42,709 bases of DNA, taken from the NCBI GenBank assembly GCA_017428245.1, contig JAFRRF010000036.1, forward strand, positions 1 through 42,709, read 5' to 3'. The notes below the pieces were generated by a model. That model was not told the origin of the DNA, searched no databases, and saw nothing but the letters and a program-made list of their open reading frames with translations. The translations under genes were made by a program, and so were the position numbers. Shown here one piece after another: positions 15,332 to 23,690 of the stretch (positions within the stretch are counted from its first letter, which is position 1; every line of letters starts with the position of its first letter). Source of the DNA: Bacteroidales bacterium. GTDB taxonomy: Bacteria; Bacteroidota; Bacteroidia; Bacteroidales; UBA932.

Positions 15332-15339
15332 CAAATTTA
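15332..15339 (-). promoter_or_regulatory. -7 box TAAATTTG for prfA
   Basis: Exact TAnnTTTG match on the minus strand, 20 bases before the ATG at 15311. No clear -33 partner. Confidence 0.5.
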
Positions 15340-15391
15340 ATATAAAAATGAAAAATGTGAAGCGTGCAGGCGCGGATTGTATTTATTTTAT

Positions 15392-15399
15392 TAAATTTG
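15392..15399 (+). promoter_or_regulatory. -7 box TAAATTTG for the polysaccharide dehydratase gene
   Basis: Exact TAnnTTTG match, 31 bases before the ATG at 15431. The -33 region is A/T-rich without a clean TTTG. Confidence 0.5.
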
Positions 15400-15430
15400 T
15401 AACCAAATTTGCCTGATTTTTCGGCAATTT

Positions 15431-17365
15431 ATGAATTATCAGTCTTTTATTATGAATTCAGGAATTCAAAAAATATTCAATAAAGTTGTTTCCCGCTACG
15501 TTAGCACGGGTTTTATCTTTGTGCTCGACGTATTGTTGTCGTTTATTTCGGCGCTATTGATCATATTCGGTGTCCACTATATCGTCTCCGGACCGAGTTG
15601 GGTTACCTCGATGGCTTATTGGAACCGTTTCGTTTGGGTCTGGCTGATTGCTTCGACGGCTTCTGCCGCTTTCATGTTCTGGGCTTTTAAAAGCTACCGG
15701 ATCATCATCCGCCATTCTTCGCTGGCCGATACCTTCCGTTTCTGTATAGCTGTCCTTGCAGCTACCGTCCTCGACGGCATGATCCTGCTGGTTGCCGGTC
15801 TCTGGCATCCGAATACTTGGGTTATCCTGGTCGCCTATGCGGTTCTTTGCATTTTCCTGCTGGTGGTTTTCCGGGTTCTCATGATCCGGGTCTATGAGGA
15901 ATTGCAGCGGCGCTTCCGCATCCACAAGGCAGATATCATGCGCGTGCTGGTGTATGGAACCGGAGAGAAGTCGATTGCAATTGAAACCCGTCTACGCAGT
16001 TCCCGGCATTTTGAAGTGGTCGGGTATCTGACGGATATCCTGGCGGAGGAGCATCTCCGTACCCACAATCTTCCCATTTTCCTGTTCCAAAACGAAGAAG
16101 ACATTGCCCGGATCGCCAAGAAACAGAACCTGGGCGGTATTCTTTTCGCCCGGGAAGAAGACACGCGAAGTGAAGCACAGCGGCTCGTCAAGTATGCCAC
16201 GGCCAATAAACTCCGTTTGCTGATCGCGCCTTCCATCGACGATTATTCCAATATCGTGACACAAGGTGTCCGCAACGTTAAGGTGGAAGACTTGCTCGGC
16301 CGCGACGAGATATCCATCTCGATGGACAAGATCAAGGAACGTTTCGCCGGCAAAGTCGTGCTGGTGACAGGCGCAGCCGGTTCCATCGGTTCCGAACTGT
16401 GCCGGCAACTGGCACGTGTCGGCGTCAAGAAACTGGTTCTGTTCGACAACGCCGAGACGCCGATGCACAATCTGCGCCTGGAACTGGAAGACAAGTTCTC
16501 GGACCTCAATTTCGTGCCCGTGATCGGCGATGTCCGCCAGACGGCGCGTCTCGACTATGTTTTCCGGACCTGGCATCCGCAGGTCGTGTTCCATGCCGCC
16601 GCTTACAAGCATGTGCCCCTGATGGAAGACAATCCTTGTGAAGCCGTGCTCGTCAATGTGATCGGCTCACGGCACGTGGCGGACAAATGCATTGAATTCG
16701 GCGTGGAGATGATGGTGATGATCTCTACCGACAAAGCTGTCAATCCGACCAATATCATGGGTTGCACCAAGCGACTGGCTGAAATCTACGTCCAGTCCAT
16801 CAATAATGAGAAGACGAAGTTCGTTACGACCCGTTTCGGCAATGTGCTGGGTTCCAATGGTTCGGTGATTCCCCGCTTCCGCGCGCAGATCGAGGCGGGC
16901 GGCCCTGTGACGGTCACGCATCCGGAGATTACCCGCTATTTCATGACGATTCCCGAGGCTTGCCGCCTGGTGATGGAAGCCGCCACGATGTCTTCCGGCA
17001 AAGAGATTTACGTATTCGACATGGGCGAGCCGGTCAAGATCGACAACCTGGCCCGCCGCATGATTGAACTGGCCGGCTTCGAGCCGGACAAGGAAATCAA
17101 GATCGTCTATTCCGGGCTTCGCCCGGGCGAAAAACTCTACGAAGAAGTTCTTTCCGACAAAGAGAATACCGATCCTACCTCGCACGACCGCATCCGTGTG
17201 GCCCGCGTTCGCAAATATAGCCATGAAAACGCTTGCCAGTTTACCGATGAATTGGAGATCCTGTCCCGACAGGTCCAGATTCCGGAGATGGTCAAGCTGA
17301 TGAAGGAGATCGTGCCGGAATTCAAATCCAAGAACTCAAAATTCGAAATCTACGACAAAGCATGA
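15431..17365 (+). CDS. Membrane nucleoside-diphosphate-sugar dehydratase/epimerase (CapD/WbpM/FlaA1 family)
   Basis: A 644-residue protein with four N-terminal membrane helices (about residues 25-150), a first Rossmann-like domain (VLVYGTGEKSIAIE), and a catalytic short-chain dehydrogenase domain starting VTGAAGSIGSELCRQLA (about residue 311). The motif STDKAVNPTNIMGCTKR (about 431-447) matches the family, where Met replaces the usual SDR tyrosine. Relatives convert UDP-GlcNAc to 4-keto-6-deoxy sugars for capsule, O-antigen or protein glycans. The start ATG 15431 is in frame with a second ATG at 15452; either is possible. Its stop overlaps the next ATG by 4 bases. No other glycan genes lie nearby, so it may serve a general surface-sugar pathway. 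Confidence 0.93.
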   Translation: MNYQSFIMNSGIQKIFNKVVSRYVSTGFIFVLDVLLSFISALLIIFGVHYIVSGPSWVTSMAYWNRFVWVWLIASTASAAFMFWAFKSYRIIIRHSSLADTFRFCIAVLAATVLDGMILLVAGLWHPNTWVILVAYAVLCIFLLVVFRVLMIRVYEELQRRFRIHKADIMRVLVYGTGEKSIAIETRLRSSRHFEVVGYLTDILAEEHLRTHNLPIFLFQNEEDIARIAKKQNLGGILFAREEDTRSEAQRLVKYATANKLRLLIAPSIDDYSNIVTQGVRNVKVEDLLGRDEISISMDKIKERFAGKVVLVTGAAGSIGSELCRQLARVGVKKLVLFDNAETPMHNLRLELEDKFSDLNFVPVIGDVRQTARLDYVFRTWHPQVVFHAAAYKHVPLMEDNPCEAVLVNVIGSRHVADKCIEFGVEMMVMISTDKAVNPTNIMGCTKRLAEIYVQSINNEKTKFVTTRFGNVLGSNGSVIPRFRAQIEAGGPVTVTHPEITRYFMTIPEACRLVMEAATMSSGKEIYVFDMGEPVKIDNLARRMIELAGFEPDKEIKIVYSGLRPGEKLYEEVLSDKENTDPTSHDRIRVARVRKYSHENACQFTDELEILSRQVQIPEMVKLMKEIVPEFKSKNSKFEIYDKA

Positions 17366-18351
17366 AACGCGCCGTCTCTGCCGTCCTTTTTGTCATCCTG
17401 TTTGCCGCCGTCGGCTATTTGTTCTGGGTCACACGTCCTGTAACCTGTTTGGCGAAATCAGCCAGTGATACGGCTGCGGCAGTCACCGGCGATTCGGTAC
17501 GGATCATTGAACGGACGGTGGTCCCGGCGTCACCCAGGATTCCGGAAGTGCCGGCCTTTATGGTTTTTGCGGGGGATACCATCCGTTTCGACCGTTTTGA
17601 CCTTCGGGAGCGGATGGACCGCGAACTGATTGCCTTTACCTACGGCCACACCAATTCCCTGCTGATGCTCAAGCGTTCGGCCCGGATCTTCCCGCAGATT
17701 GAACCGCTGCTGGCGCAGAACGGCGTTCCGGACGACCTGAAATACTTGATGGCCATCGAGAGCAATCTCAGTGAGACAGCGGTCTCCGTGGCAGGCGCTG
17801 CCGGGCTCTGGCAGTTCATGCGGGAAGTAGGCAAGGAGTACGGTTTGGAAGTCGCGCCGACGGTTGATGAACGCTATCATATTCAGAAAGAGACAGTTGC
17901 GGCTTGTTCTTATCTCAAAAAGGCCCATGCGCGCTTCGGCAACTGGATGACCGTGGCGGCCAGTTTCAACGGCGGCATCAACGGGATTACCCGCAGGCGG
18001 GAAACTCAGCGGCAGTCCAATGCCATGGACCTTTATCTGGTGGAGGAGACTTCCCGCTATATGTTCCGTATCCTCGTGGCCAAAATGATGTTCGAGAATC
18101 CGGAACTTTTCGGATTTGAGATGGAGGAGCGGGACCTGTATCCTTATATTCTCCCGAAACAGAAGGTGAAGGTCTCCGAATCGATCGAGGACCTGGCCGA
18201 ATTCGCGGGCCGTTATGGCATTTCCTATGCCCAGTTGCGCCGGGCAAACCCCTGGCTCCGGGACACGAAACTTGTGGCAGCGAAGGGCAAGACCTATGAG
18301 ATCTTGATTCCGGACATCGAGGCGGAACGTCAGTATCTCCTGCATTTGTAA
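17362..18351 (+). CDS. Lytic transglycosylase (MltD-like SLT domain)
   Basis: A 329-residue protein with an N-terminal membrane segment or uncleaved signal (residues 5-24) and a family 1 SLT domain at about residues 105-240. The catalytic glutamate is Glu133 in MAIESNLSE; the downstream GAAGLWQFM, VDERYHIQKETVAA and FNGGINGI blocks are typical of MltD-type enzymes. It cleaves the MurNAc-GlcNAc bond of peptidoglycan with 1,6-anhydro product formation. The C-terminal part (KVSESIEDLAEFAGRYGISY, RRANPWLRDTKL) is a LysM-like wall-binding module. It overlaps the upstream gene by 4 bases (ATGA). Confidence 0.93.
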   Translation: MKRAVSAVLFVILFAAVGYLFWVTRPVTCLAKSASDTAAAVTGDSVRIIERTVVPASPRIPEVPAFMVFAGDTIRFDRFDLRERMDRELIAFTYGHTNSLLMLKRSARIFPQIEPLLAQNGVPDDLKYLMAIESNLSETAVSVAGAAGLWQFMREVGKEYGLEVAPTVDERYHIQKETVAACSYLKKAHARFGNWMTVAASFNGGINGITRRRETQRQSNAMDLYLVEETSRYMFRILVAKMMFENPELFGFEMEERDLYPYILPKQKVKVSESIEDLAEFAGRYGISYAQLRRANPWLRDTKLVAAKGKTYEILIPDIEAERQYLLHL

Positions 18352-18370
18352 CACAACAATCCACCAGAAT

Positions 18371-20938
18371 ATGAAAAAACTGTTCGCGTTAACAGCTGCC
18401 TTCCTGTTGATTGGCAGCATTTCTGCTTGGGCTGACGGTTTCCGTCATCCGGCCCCGGAGATCGAAAAGCTCACGATGGCGAGTCCGCTCCCTTCCACGA
18501 ACTTTTCGCCTGATTATTCGAAAGCCATCATGGCGTTTCGGGCCAACCGCCACGTTCCCATTGCGGAACTGGCTGCCAGCGAGGCACGCATCGGCGGTAT
18601 CCGCCTGGATCCGCTCAATTTCAGCGAAACCCGTGAGAACTGGTTTGATGATCTGAAGATCCTTGACGTCGCGACGGGGAATATACGGCCGGTCCGCGGT
18701 CTTCCCGCAGACCCGCGCGTCAAATTCCTGACCTGGTCGCCCAGCGGCCGCTATGTGGCTTTTACCCTCTCTTTCAAGGAGCGTGTGGAACTCTGGCGGG
18801 TCGATGTCACGGCTGCTGAACCGGTTGCCGTGCGCCTGACCCAGGAGCGCGTGAACACCATTTTCGGCAACCCGTTCTTCTTCCTCGACGATGACCATAT
18901 CCTCTTCAAGCGGGTCCCCGACAATCACCGGCAGGTCCCGACCGAGGCGCTTGCGAAATCTTCTGTTATCCAGGAAGTTCTGGGAGAGAAGAAATCTATC
19001 CGTACCTACCAGGACATGATGAGCAACCCGGCGGACGAGGCGCTCTATGATTATGCCTGCACCAGCCAGCTGGCTGTCTGGAGTCCGAACGGGGTCCGTA
19101 CGGTTTCCGAACCGGCCATTTACCGTTCCATCAATCTTTCGCCGGACTGCAGCTTTGCCATCGTCACGACGGAGCATCATCCGTATTCGTATGTGGAATC
19201 CCACAATTCTTTCCCGAGCAAGCAGTTTATCATGCAGTTGTCCGACGGCACCTGCGTGCGGATGCTTCGGGACGGTACGGTGAAAGAACCCAAACCGGAT
19301 CCGGCTGCAGACAAAGACAAGAAGGAACCGCGCAAACCCCGGCCGGCCGGTTTCAACTGGCGCCCGGACATGCCCGCAACCCTCTACTGGTCCGAATCGG
19401 AAGGTGGTGGCCCGATGATGGGCCCGATGGGTCCCCGTCCCGATGACACCCCGGCAGACAAGGACACGACCAAGGGAAAAGAACAGCCCGAGAAGACCTT
19501 TACCGACAAGGTGTTCCAGTGCGGCGCCCCGTTTGATTTCGAGCATGACAAGCAAGTGGTGGTGAATCCCGAATACCGGATGGGCCGCATTGTCTGGGGT
19601 GACAGCAAACTCGCTTTCTTTGAAGAAACTTCCACCAAGCAGAAATTCCGCCGGATGGTCTCGTTCGTTCCGGGTGATACCCTGGCTCCCAAGCGGGTGA
19701 TTTTCACCCAGAGTACGGAAGTCGATACGCTCGGCAATTTCCCGGTGTACGGCCGTCCCTACATGACCCGCAATGCCTATGGCCGCAGTGTGGTCTGGAC
19801 CGATCCGAAGCACTCCTATTTCTATCTGACCGGTGCGGACCGGCCTGATGCCGAAGGTTACCGGAAATCCTTCATCGACCGCTATACGCTCAAGGATGGC
19901 AAGATGGCCGAGGTCTGGACGTCGCGCGATGACTGCCGGGAGACTGTCACGGCCATCACCGGTTTCAAACCCAGACAGGAGAAGTTCATCGGACAGCGCC
20001 AGGCCTTCGGCGTAGTGCCTGACTATTATGAATTCGACCTGCGCAAGAAGACAGCCCGCCAGATTACCCATATCGAGGATCCGGTCCCGCAATTCGCCCA
20101 GGAAGTTACCGACCAGTATGTGACCTATACCCGCAAGGACGGCCTGAAGTGCTTTGCGCACCTGTATCTGCCTGCCGGTTACGACAAGGAGCGTGACGGT
20201 CGTCTGCCGGTCTTCATGTGGACCTATCCGTACGAGTATCGTTGCTTTGCCGAGGCTGAAAAGGCCCGTCCCGAAAGATACAAATATACGAAACCCGGCT
20301 ATGGCTCCGCGATGATCTGGGCTACCCAGGGCTATGCGGTGCTCGATGAGTTCACGATGGCCATCGTTGCGGCTGACAAGGATTCCCTGCCGAACGACCA
20401 GTTCCTCGAGCAGCTGGTGATGAGTGCCGAAGCCGCCATCGATTTCGTCTGTGACAGCATCGGTGTCGGCGACCGCGACCGGATCGGTGTAGGCGGTCAC
20501 TCGTATGGCGGTTTCATGACGGCCAACCTGCTTGCCCACACCCGTCTCTTCCGGGCCGGTATTGCCCGCAGCGGTGCCTATAACCGCAGCCTGACCCCGT
20601 TCGGTTTCCAGAGCGAGCGTCGCAACTACTGGAAAGCCAAGGACGTCTATGACCAGATGTCTCCGTTCAACTATGCCGACAAGATCAAGGATGCCCTGAT
20701 GCTTATCCACGGTATGCAAGACAATAATACCGGTACTTTCCCTGTACAGTCTGAGCGTTTGTATCAGGCACTTGTGTATTTCGGCGGGACGGCCCGCTAT
20801 GTCCAGCTCCCGTATGAAAGCCACGGTTATCAGGGTATCGAGACAACCCTCGATATGCTTTATGAAACCGGTGCCTGGCTGGACAAGTACGTGAAGAATG
20901 CAGAACCGCGCAAAAAACCCAAGGAAAAAGCTGATTAA
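18371..20938 (+). CDS. S9 family prolyl-oligopeptidase-type serine peptidase, exported
   Basis: An 855-residue protein with a cleavable signal peptide ending SISAWA (about residue 21), a beta-propeller N-terminal part, and a C-terminal alpha/beta-hydrolase domain. The catalytic triad is readable: Ser711 in GGHSYGGF, Asp784 in HGMQDNNTG and His818 in YESHGY. It contains a Lys/Pro-rich charged insertion near residues 312-330 and a Gly/Pro/Met-rich segment (GGGPMMGPMGP) around 344-354. The pattern resembles the glutamyl-endopeptidase/DPP-like S9 group of Bacteroidota; peptides are the likely substrate, but the cleavage preference is not known. Confidence 0.93.
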   Translation: MKKLFALTAAFLLIGSISAWADGFRHPAPEIEKLTMASPLPSTNFSPDYSKAIMAFRANRHVPIAELAASEARIGGIRLDPLNFSETRENWFDDLKILDVATGNIRPVRGLPADPRVKFLTWSPSGRYVAFTLSFKERVELWRVDVTAAEPVAVRLTQERVNTIFGNPFFFLDDDHILFKRVPDNHRQVPTEALAKSSVIQEVLGEKKSIRTYQDMMSNPADEALYDYACTSQLAVWSPNGVRTVSEPAIYRSINLSPDCSFAIVTTEHHPYSYVESHNSFPSKQFIMQLSDGTCVRMLRDGTVKEPKPDPAADKDKKEPRKPRPAGFNWRPDMPATLYWSESEGGGPMMGPMGPRPDDTPADKDTTKGKEQPEKTFTDKVFQCGAPFDFEHDKQVVVNPEYRMGRIVWGDSKLAFFEETSTKQKFRRMVSFVPGDTLAPKRVIFTQSTEVDTLGNFPVYGRPYMTRNAYGRSVVWTDPKHSYFYLTGADRPDAEGYRKSFIDRYTLKDGKMAEVWTSRDDCRETVTAITGFKPRQEKFIGQRQAFGVVPDYYEFDLRKKTARQITHIEDPVPQFAQEVTDQYVTYTRKDGLKCFAHLYLPAGYDKERDGRLPVFMWTYPYEYRCFAEAEKARPERYKYTKPGYGSAMIWATQGYAVLDEFTMAIVAADKDSLPNDQFLEQLVMSAEAAIDFVCDSIGVGDRDRIGVGGHSYGGFMTANLLAHTRLFRAGIARSGAYNRSLTPFGFQSERRNYWKAKDVYDQMSPFNYADKIKDALMLIHGMQDNNTGTFPVQSERLYQALVYFGGTARYVQLPYESHGYQGIETTLDMLYETGAWLDKYVKNAEPRKKPKEKAD

Positions 20939-20963
20939 CAGGCGGAACAATCCAAAAATTGAC

Positions 20964-20971
20964 TATATTTG
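20964..20971 (+). promoter_or_regulatory. -7 box TATATTTG for rpsA
   Basis: Exact TAnnTTTG match 74 bases before the rpsA ATG. A GC-rich hairpin begins 1 base later, so the transcript should start within or just before it. Confidence 0.6.
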
Positions 20972-20972
20972 C

Positions 20973-20998
20973 AGCCCCGTACGAAGTGCGGGGCTTTT
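20973..20998 (+). promoter_or_regulatory. Terminator-like leader hairpin ahead of rpsA
   Basis: Arms 20973-20980 and 20988-20995 pair over eight positions (one G-T) with a 7-base loop, followed by TTTTAT. It looks like a short rho-independent terminator. It could end the S9 peptidase transcript, or sit at the very 5' end of the rpsA mRNA made from the box at 20964. Confidence 0.6.
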
Positions 20999-21045
20999 AT
21001 ACATAAAGTCCAACTACTTATTGTTCAATTATTTATTAACCAATT

Positions 21046-22920
21046 ATGTCTGAAGAGATCATCAACCCTGCAGTCGAGAATGCAGAAGAGATCGAAGAGC
21101 AGGTGGTCGTAAAGCCCACCAAAAAACAAAGCAACGCTTCCGTCGCAAACGACAAATTCGATTGGGAAGCTTTTGAAAATGACGGCTTCGACGCCGAGGA
21201 GAAGGCCGCCAACGAAGAAAGTTACAGCAAGAGCCTCAGCCGTATCAACGAAAATGAGGTCGTGGAAGGTGTCGTCACCTCCATCAACAAACGCGAAGTG
21301 ATCGTCAATATCGGTTACAAGAGCGAAGGTGTCATCAGCATCAACGAATTCCGCTACAATCCCGACCTAGCTGTCGGCGACACCGTGGAAGTCTATGTGG
21401 AGAATGCTGAGGACAAGAAAGGCCAGCTGATCCTCTCCCACAAGCGCGCCCGCGCCGTCAAGTCCTGGGATCGCGTCAACGAGGCCTTCGAGAAAGACGA
21501 AGTCGTCAAAGGTTACATCAAGTGCCGTACGAAGGGTGGCATGATCGTCGATGTGTTCGGCATCGAGGCCTTCCTGCCCGGCAGCCAGATTGACGTCAAG
21601 CCCATCCGTGACTATGACGTGTTTGTCAACAAGACGATGGAGTTCAAGATCGTCAAGATCAACCAGGAATTCCGCAATGTCGTCGTTTCCCACAAGGCCC
21701 TCATCGAGGCCGAGATCGAAGCCCAGAAGGCCGACATCATCGCCAAACTCGAGAAAGGCCAGGTCTTGGAAGGAACGGTCAAGAATATCACCTCCTACGG
21801 TGTGTTCGTCGACCTGGGCGGTGTGGACGGTCTGATCCACATCACCGACCTGAGCTGGGGCCGCATCAACCATCCGGAAGAGGTTGTTTCGCTCGATCAG
21901 AAGATCAATGTCGTGATTCTCGATTTCGACGATACGAAGAAGCGCATCGCCTTGGGTCTGAAGCAGCTCACCCCGCACCCGTGGGATGCGCTCGATCCGA
22001 ACCTCAAGGTGGGCGACACCGTGAAGGGCAAGGTCGTGGTCATCGCCGACTACGGCGCCTTCGTGGAAGTTCAGCCGGGTGTCGAAGGTCTGATCCACGT
22101 GTCCGAAATGAGCTGGAGCCTGCATCTGCGCAGCGCCCAGGATTTCCTCAAGGTCGGACAGGAAGTGGAGGCCGTGATCCTCACCCTCGACCGCGAAGAC
22201 CGGAAGATGAGCCTGGGTATCAAACAGCTCAAACCCGATCCGTGGGCTACCATCACCGAGAAGTATCCCATCAATTCCAAGCACACCGCCACGGTCCGCA
22301 ATTTCACCAATTTCGGTGTTTTCGTGGAACTTGAGGAAGGTGTCGACGGTCTCGTTCACATCAGCGACCTGAGCTGGACCAAGAAGATCAAGCACCCGTC
22401 CGAGTTCACCTCCATCGGTGAGCCGCTCGAGGTCGTGGTCCTCGAAGTCGACCAGGAGAACCGTCGTCTGAGCCTCGGCCACAAGCAGCTTGAGGAGAAT
22501 CCTTGGAACGAATATGAGAATACCTATTCCGTGGGTTCGATTCACGATGGTACCGTTACCGCGATGGTCGACAAGGGCGCTACTGTCACTCTCGCCGACG
22601 GCATCACGGGATTCTGCTCGAACCGCAACCTGGTCAAAGAAGACGGAACGACCGCCAAAGTCGGTGAGGTGCTTCCGTTCAAGGTGACCGAGTTCAACAA
22701 GGGAAGCAAGAAGATCACCCTTTCCCACACCCGCACGTATGAAGAGACCCGTCGCGAAGAGGCCCGCAAAGAGGCTCGCGAGAAGGATTCCGAGGCGAAT
22801 TCCACGCAGAAGGTCGTCCGCAAACTGAAGGACAACCTGGAGAAGACGACCCTTGGTGACATCTCCGACCTGGCTGACCTCAAGAGCCGGCTCGAAGCGG
22901 AAGAAAAAGAGAACCGCTAG
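21046..22920 (+). CDS. rpsA: 30S ribosomal protein S1
   Basis: A 624-residue RNA-binding protein with six S1 (OB-fold) repeats, starting at about residue 72. The repeats open VVEGVVTSI, VVKGYIKC, VLEGTVKNITSYGVFVDLGG, TVKGKVVVIADYGAFVEV, HTATVRNFTNFGVFVELEEG and IHDGTVTAMVDKG. Middle repeats carry the conserved DGLIHITDLSW-type motif. An acidic N-terminal tail and a charged C-terminal tail flank them. S1 helps mRNA bind the ribosome, which matters in a phylum that seldom uses Shine-Dalgarno sites. Its TAG stop overlaps the GTG start of rnz by one base. Confidence 0.97.
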   Translation: MSEEIINPAVENAEEIEEQVVVKPTKKQSNASVANDKFDWEAFENDGFDAEEKAANEESYSKSLSRINENEVVEGVVTSINKREVIVNIGYKSEGVISINEFRYNPDLAVGDTVEVYVENAEDKKGQLILSHKRARAVKSWDRVNEAFEKDEVVKGYIKCRTKGGMIVDVFGIEAFLPGSQIDVKPIRDYDVFVNKTMEFKIVKINQEFRNVVVSHKALIEAEIEAQKADIIAKLEKGQVLEGTVKNITSYGVFVDLGGVDGLIHITDLSWGRINHPEEVVSLDQKINVVILDFDDTKKRIALGLKQLTPHPWDALDPNLKVGDTVKGKVVVIADYGAFVEVQPGVEGLIHVSEMSWSLHLRSAQDFLKVGQEVEAVILTLDREDRKMSLGIKQLKPDPWATITEKYPINSKHTATVRNFTNFGVFVELEEGVDGLVHISDLSWTKKIKHPSEFTSIGEPLEVVVLEVDQENRRLSLGHKQLEENPWNEYENTYSVGSIHDGTVTAMVDKGATVTLADGITGFCSNRNLVKEDGTTAKVGEVLPFKVTEFNKGSKKITLSHTRTYEETRREEARKEAREKDSEANSTQKVVRKLKDNLEKTTLGDISDLADLKSRLEAEEKENR

Positions 22921-23690
22921 TGAACTTCACCCTGACAACCCTTGGTACGGCTTCCGCCCGACCGATGGTTGACCAACATCAAAGCGCCCACGTAGTCAAT
23001 ATGCATGGGCGCTTGTTTTTGGTCGACACGGGCGAGCAGGTGCAGGTACAGCTCAAGCGATACGGGATTTCAAAGGCACGCCTCGACAATATCCTGATCT
23101 CGCATCTGCACGGCGACCACCTGTTCGGCATTTTCGGGCTTCTGTCCACGATGGCGCTCGACGGCCGGACGGCACCCCTGTATATCTATGCGCCGCGGGA
23201 TTTCGGGTCCGTCCTCCGCTTTTTCCTGGCTCATTTCGGCGAAGGGGTCAAGTATGAGATCCATCACGTCCCCCTTTCGATGAAAGAGCCGGAACAGATC
23301 ATCGCGCTTCGGAACTGCGAGGTGTGGGCGTTTCCGCTGCAGCATCGCATTGACTGTTTCGGCTACCGCATTGTCTGGCTCAAGACCGGCCAGTCGATGG
23401 CCTATTGCTCCGATACGATGGTCTTCCCCGAGGAGCCGACGTGGCTGCAGGGGACCGATCTGATTTATCACGAGGCCACTTTTGCCGACGAACACGTGGA
23501 TCTGGCACACAAAATGTTCCATTCCACGGCGCGGGAAGCGGCGCTGGTGGCTGCTGCTGCCGGAGCGAAGCGACTGGTGATCGGCCACTTTTCATCGCGC
23601 TATCAGGACCTGGGCGTTCTGCTCTCGCAGGCCCGCGAGGTGTTTCCCGAAACCTATCTGGCCGAAGAAGGAAAAGTTTTTGAAGTATGA
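22920..23690 (+). CDS. rnz: Short RNase Z-type tRNA 3'-end nuclease, lacking the flexible arm
   Basis: A 256-residue metallo-beta-lactamase-fold protein. Zinc ligands are His62, His64, Asp66 and His67 in SHLHGDHLFG, His142 in LQHRIDCFGYR, Asp165 in YCSDT, and His223 in IGHFSSRY. The family trims the 3' trailer of tRNA precursors. It is about 50 residues shorter than typical bacterial RNase Z (around 300). The loss falls between FGYR (147-150) and the AYCSDT block (from 161), just where the tRNA-gripping flexible arm should be. Start is GTG at 22920, overlapping rpsA by one base; its end overlaps the S41 gene by 4. Because of the missing arm a different RNA or small-molecule substrate is possible. 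Confidence 0.85.
   Translation: MNFTLTTLGTASARPMVDQHQSAHVVNMHGRLFLVDTGEQVQVQLKRYGISKARLDNILISHLHGDHLFGIFGLLSTMALDGRTAPLYIYAPRDFGSVLRFFLAHFGEGVKYEIHHVPLSMKEPEQIIALRNCEVWAFPLQHRIDCFGYRIVWLKTGQSMAYCSDTMVFPEEPTWLQGTDLIYHEATFADEHVDLAHKMFHSTAREAALVAAAAGAKRLVIGHFSSRYQDLGVLLSQAREVFPETYLAEEGKVFEV

Noticed and set aside
18389-20950. An 853-residue open frame antisense to the whole S9 peptidase gene
   Set aside because: It mirrors a gene with a clear signal peptide and catalytic triad; its composition (His/Arg/Gly/Ile rich, no domain) is that of a codon shadow in GC-rich DNA.
21367-22728. A 453-residue open frame antisense to rpsA
   Set aside because: Asp/His/Val-rich repetitive shadow of the S1 repeats.
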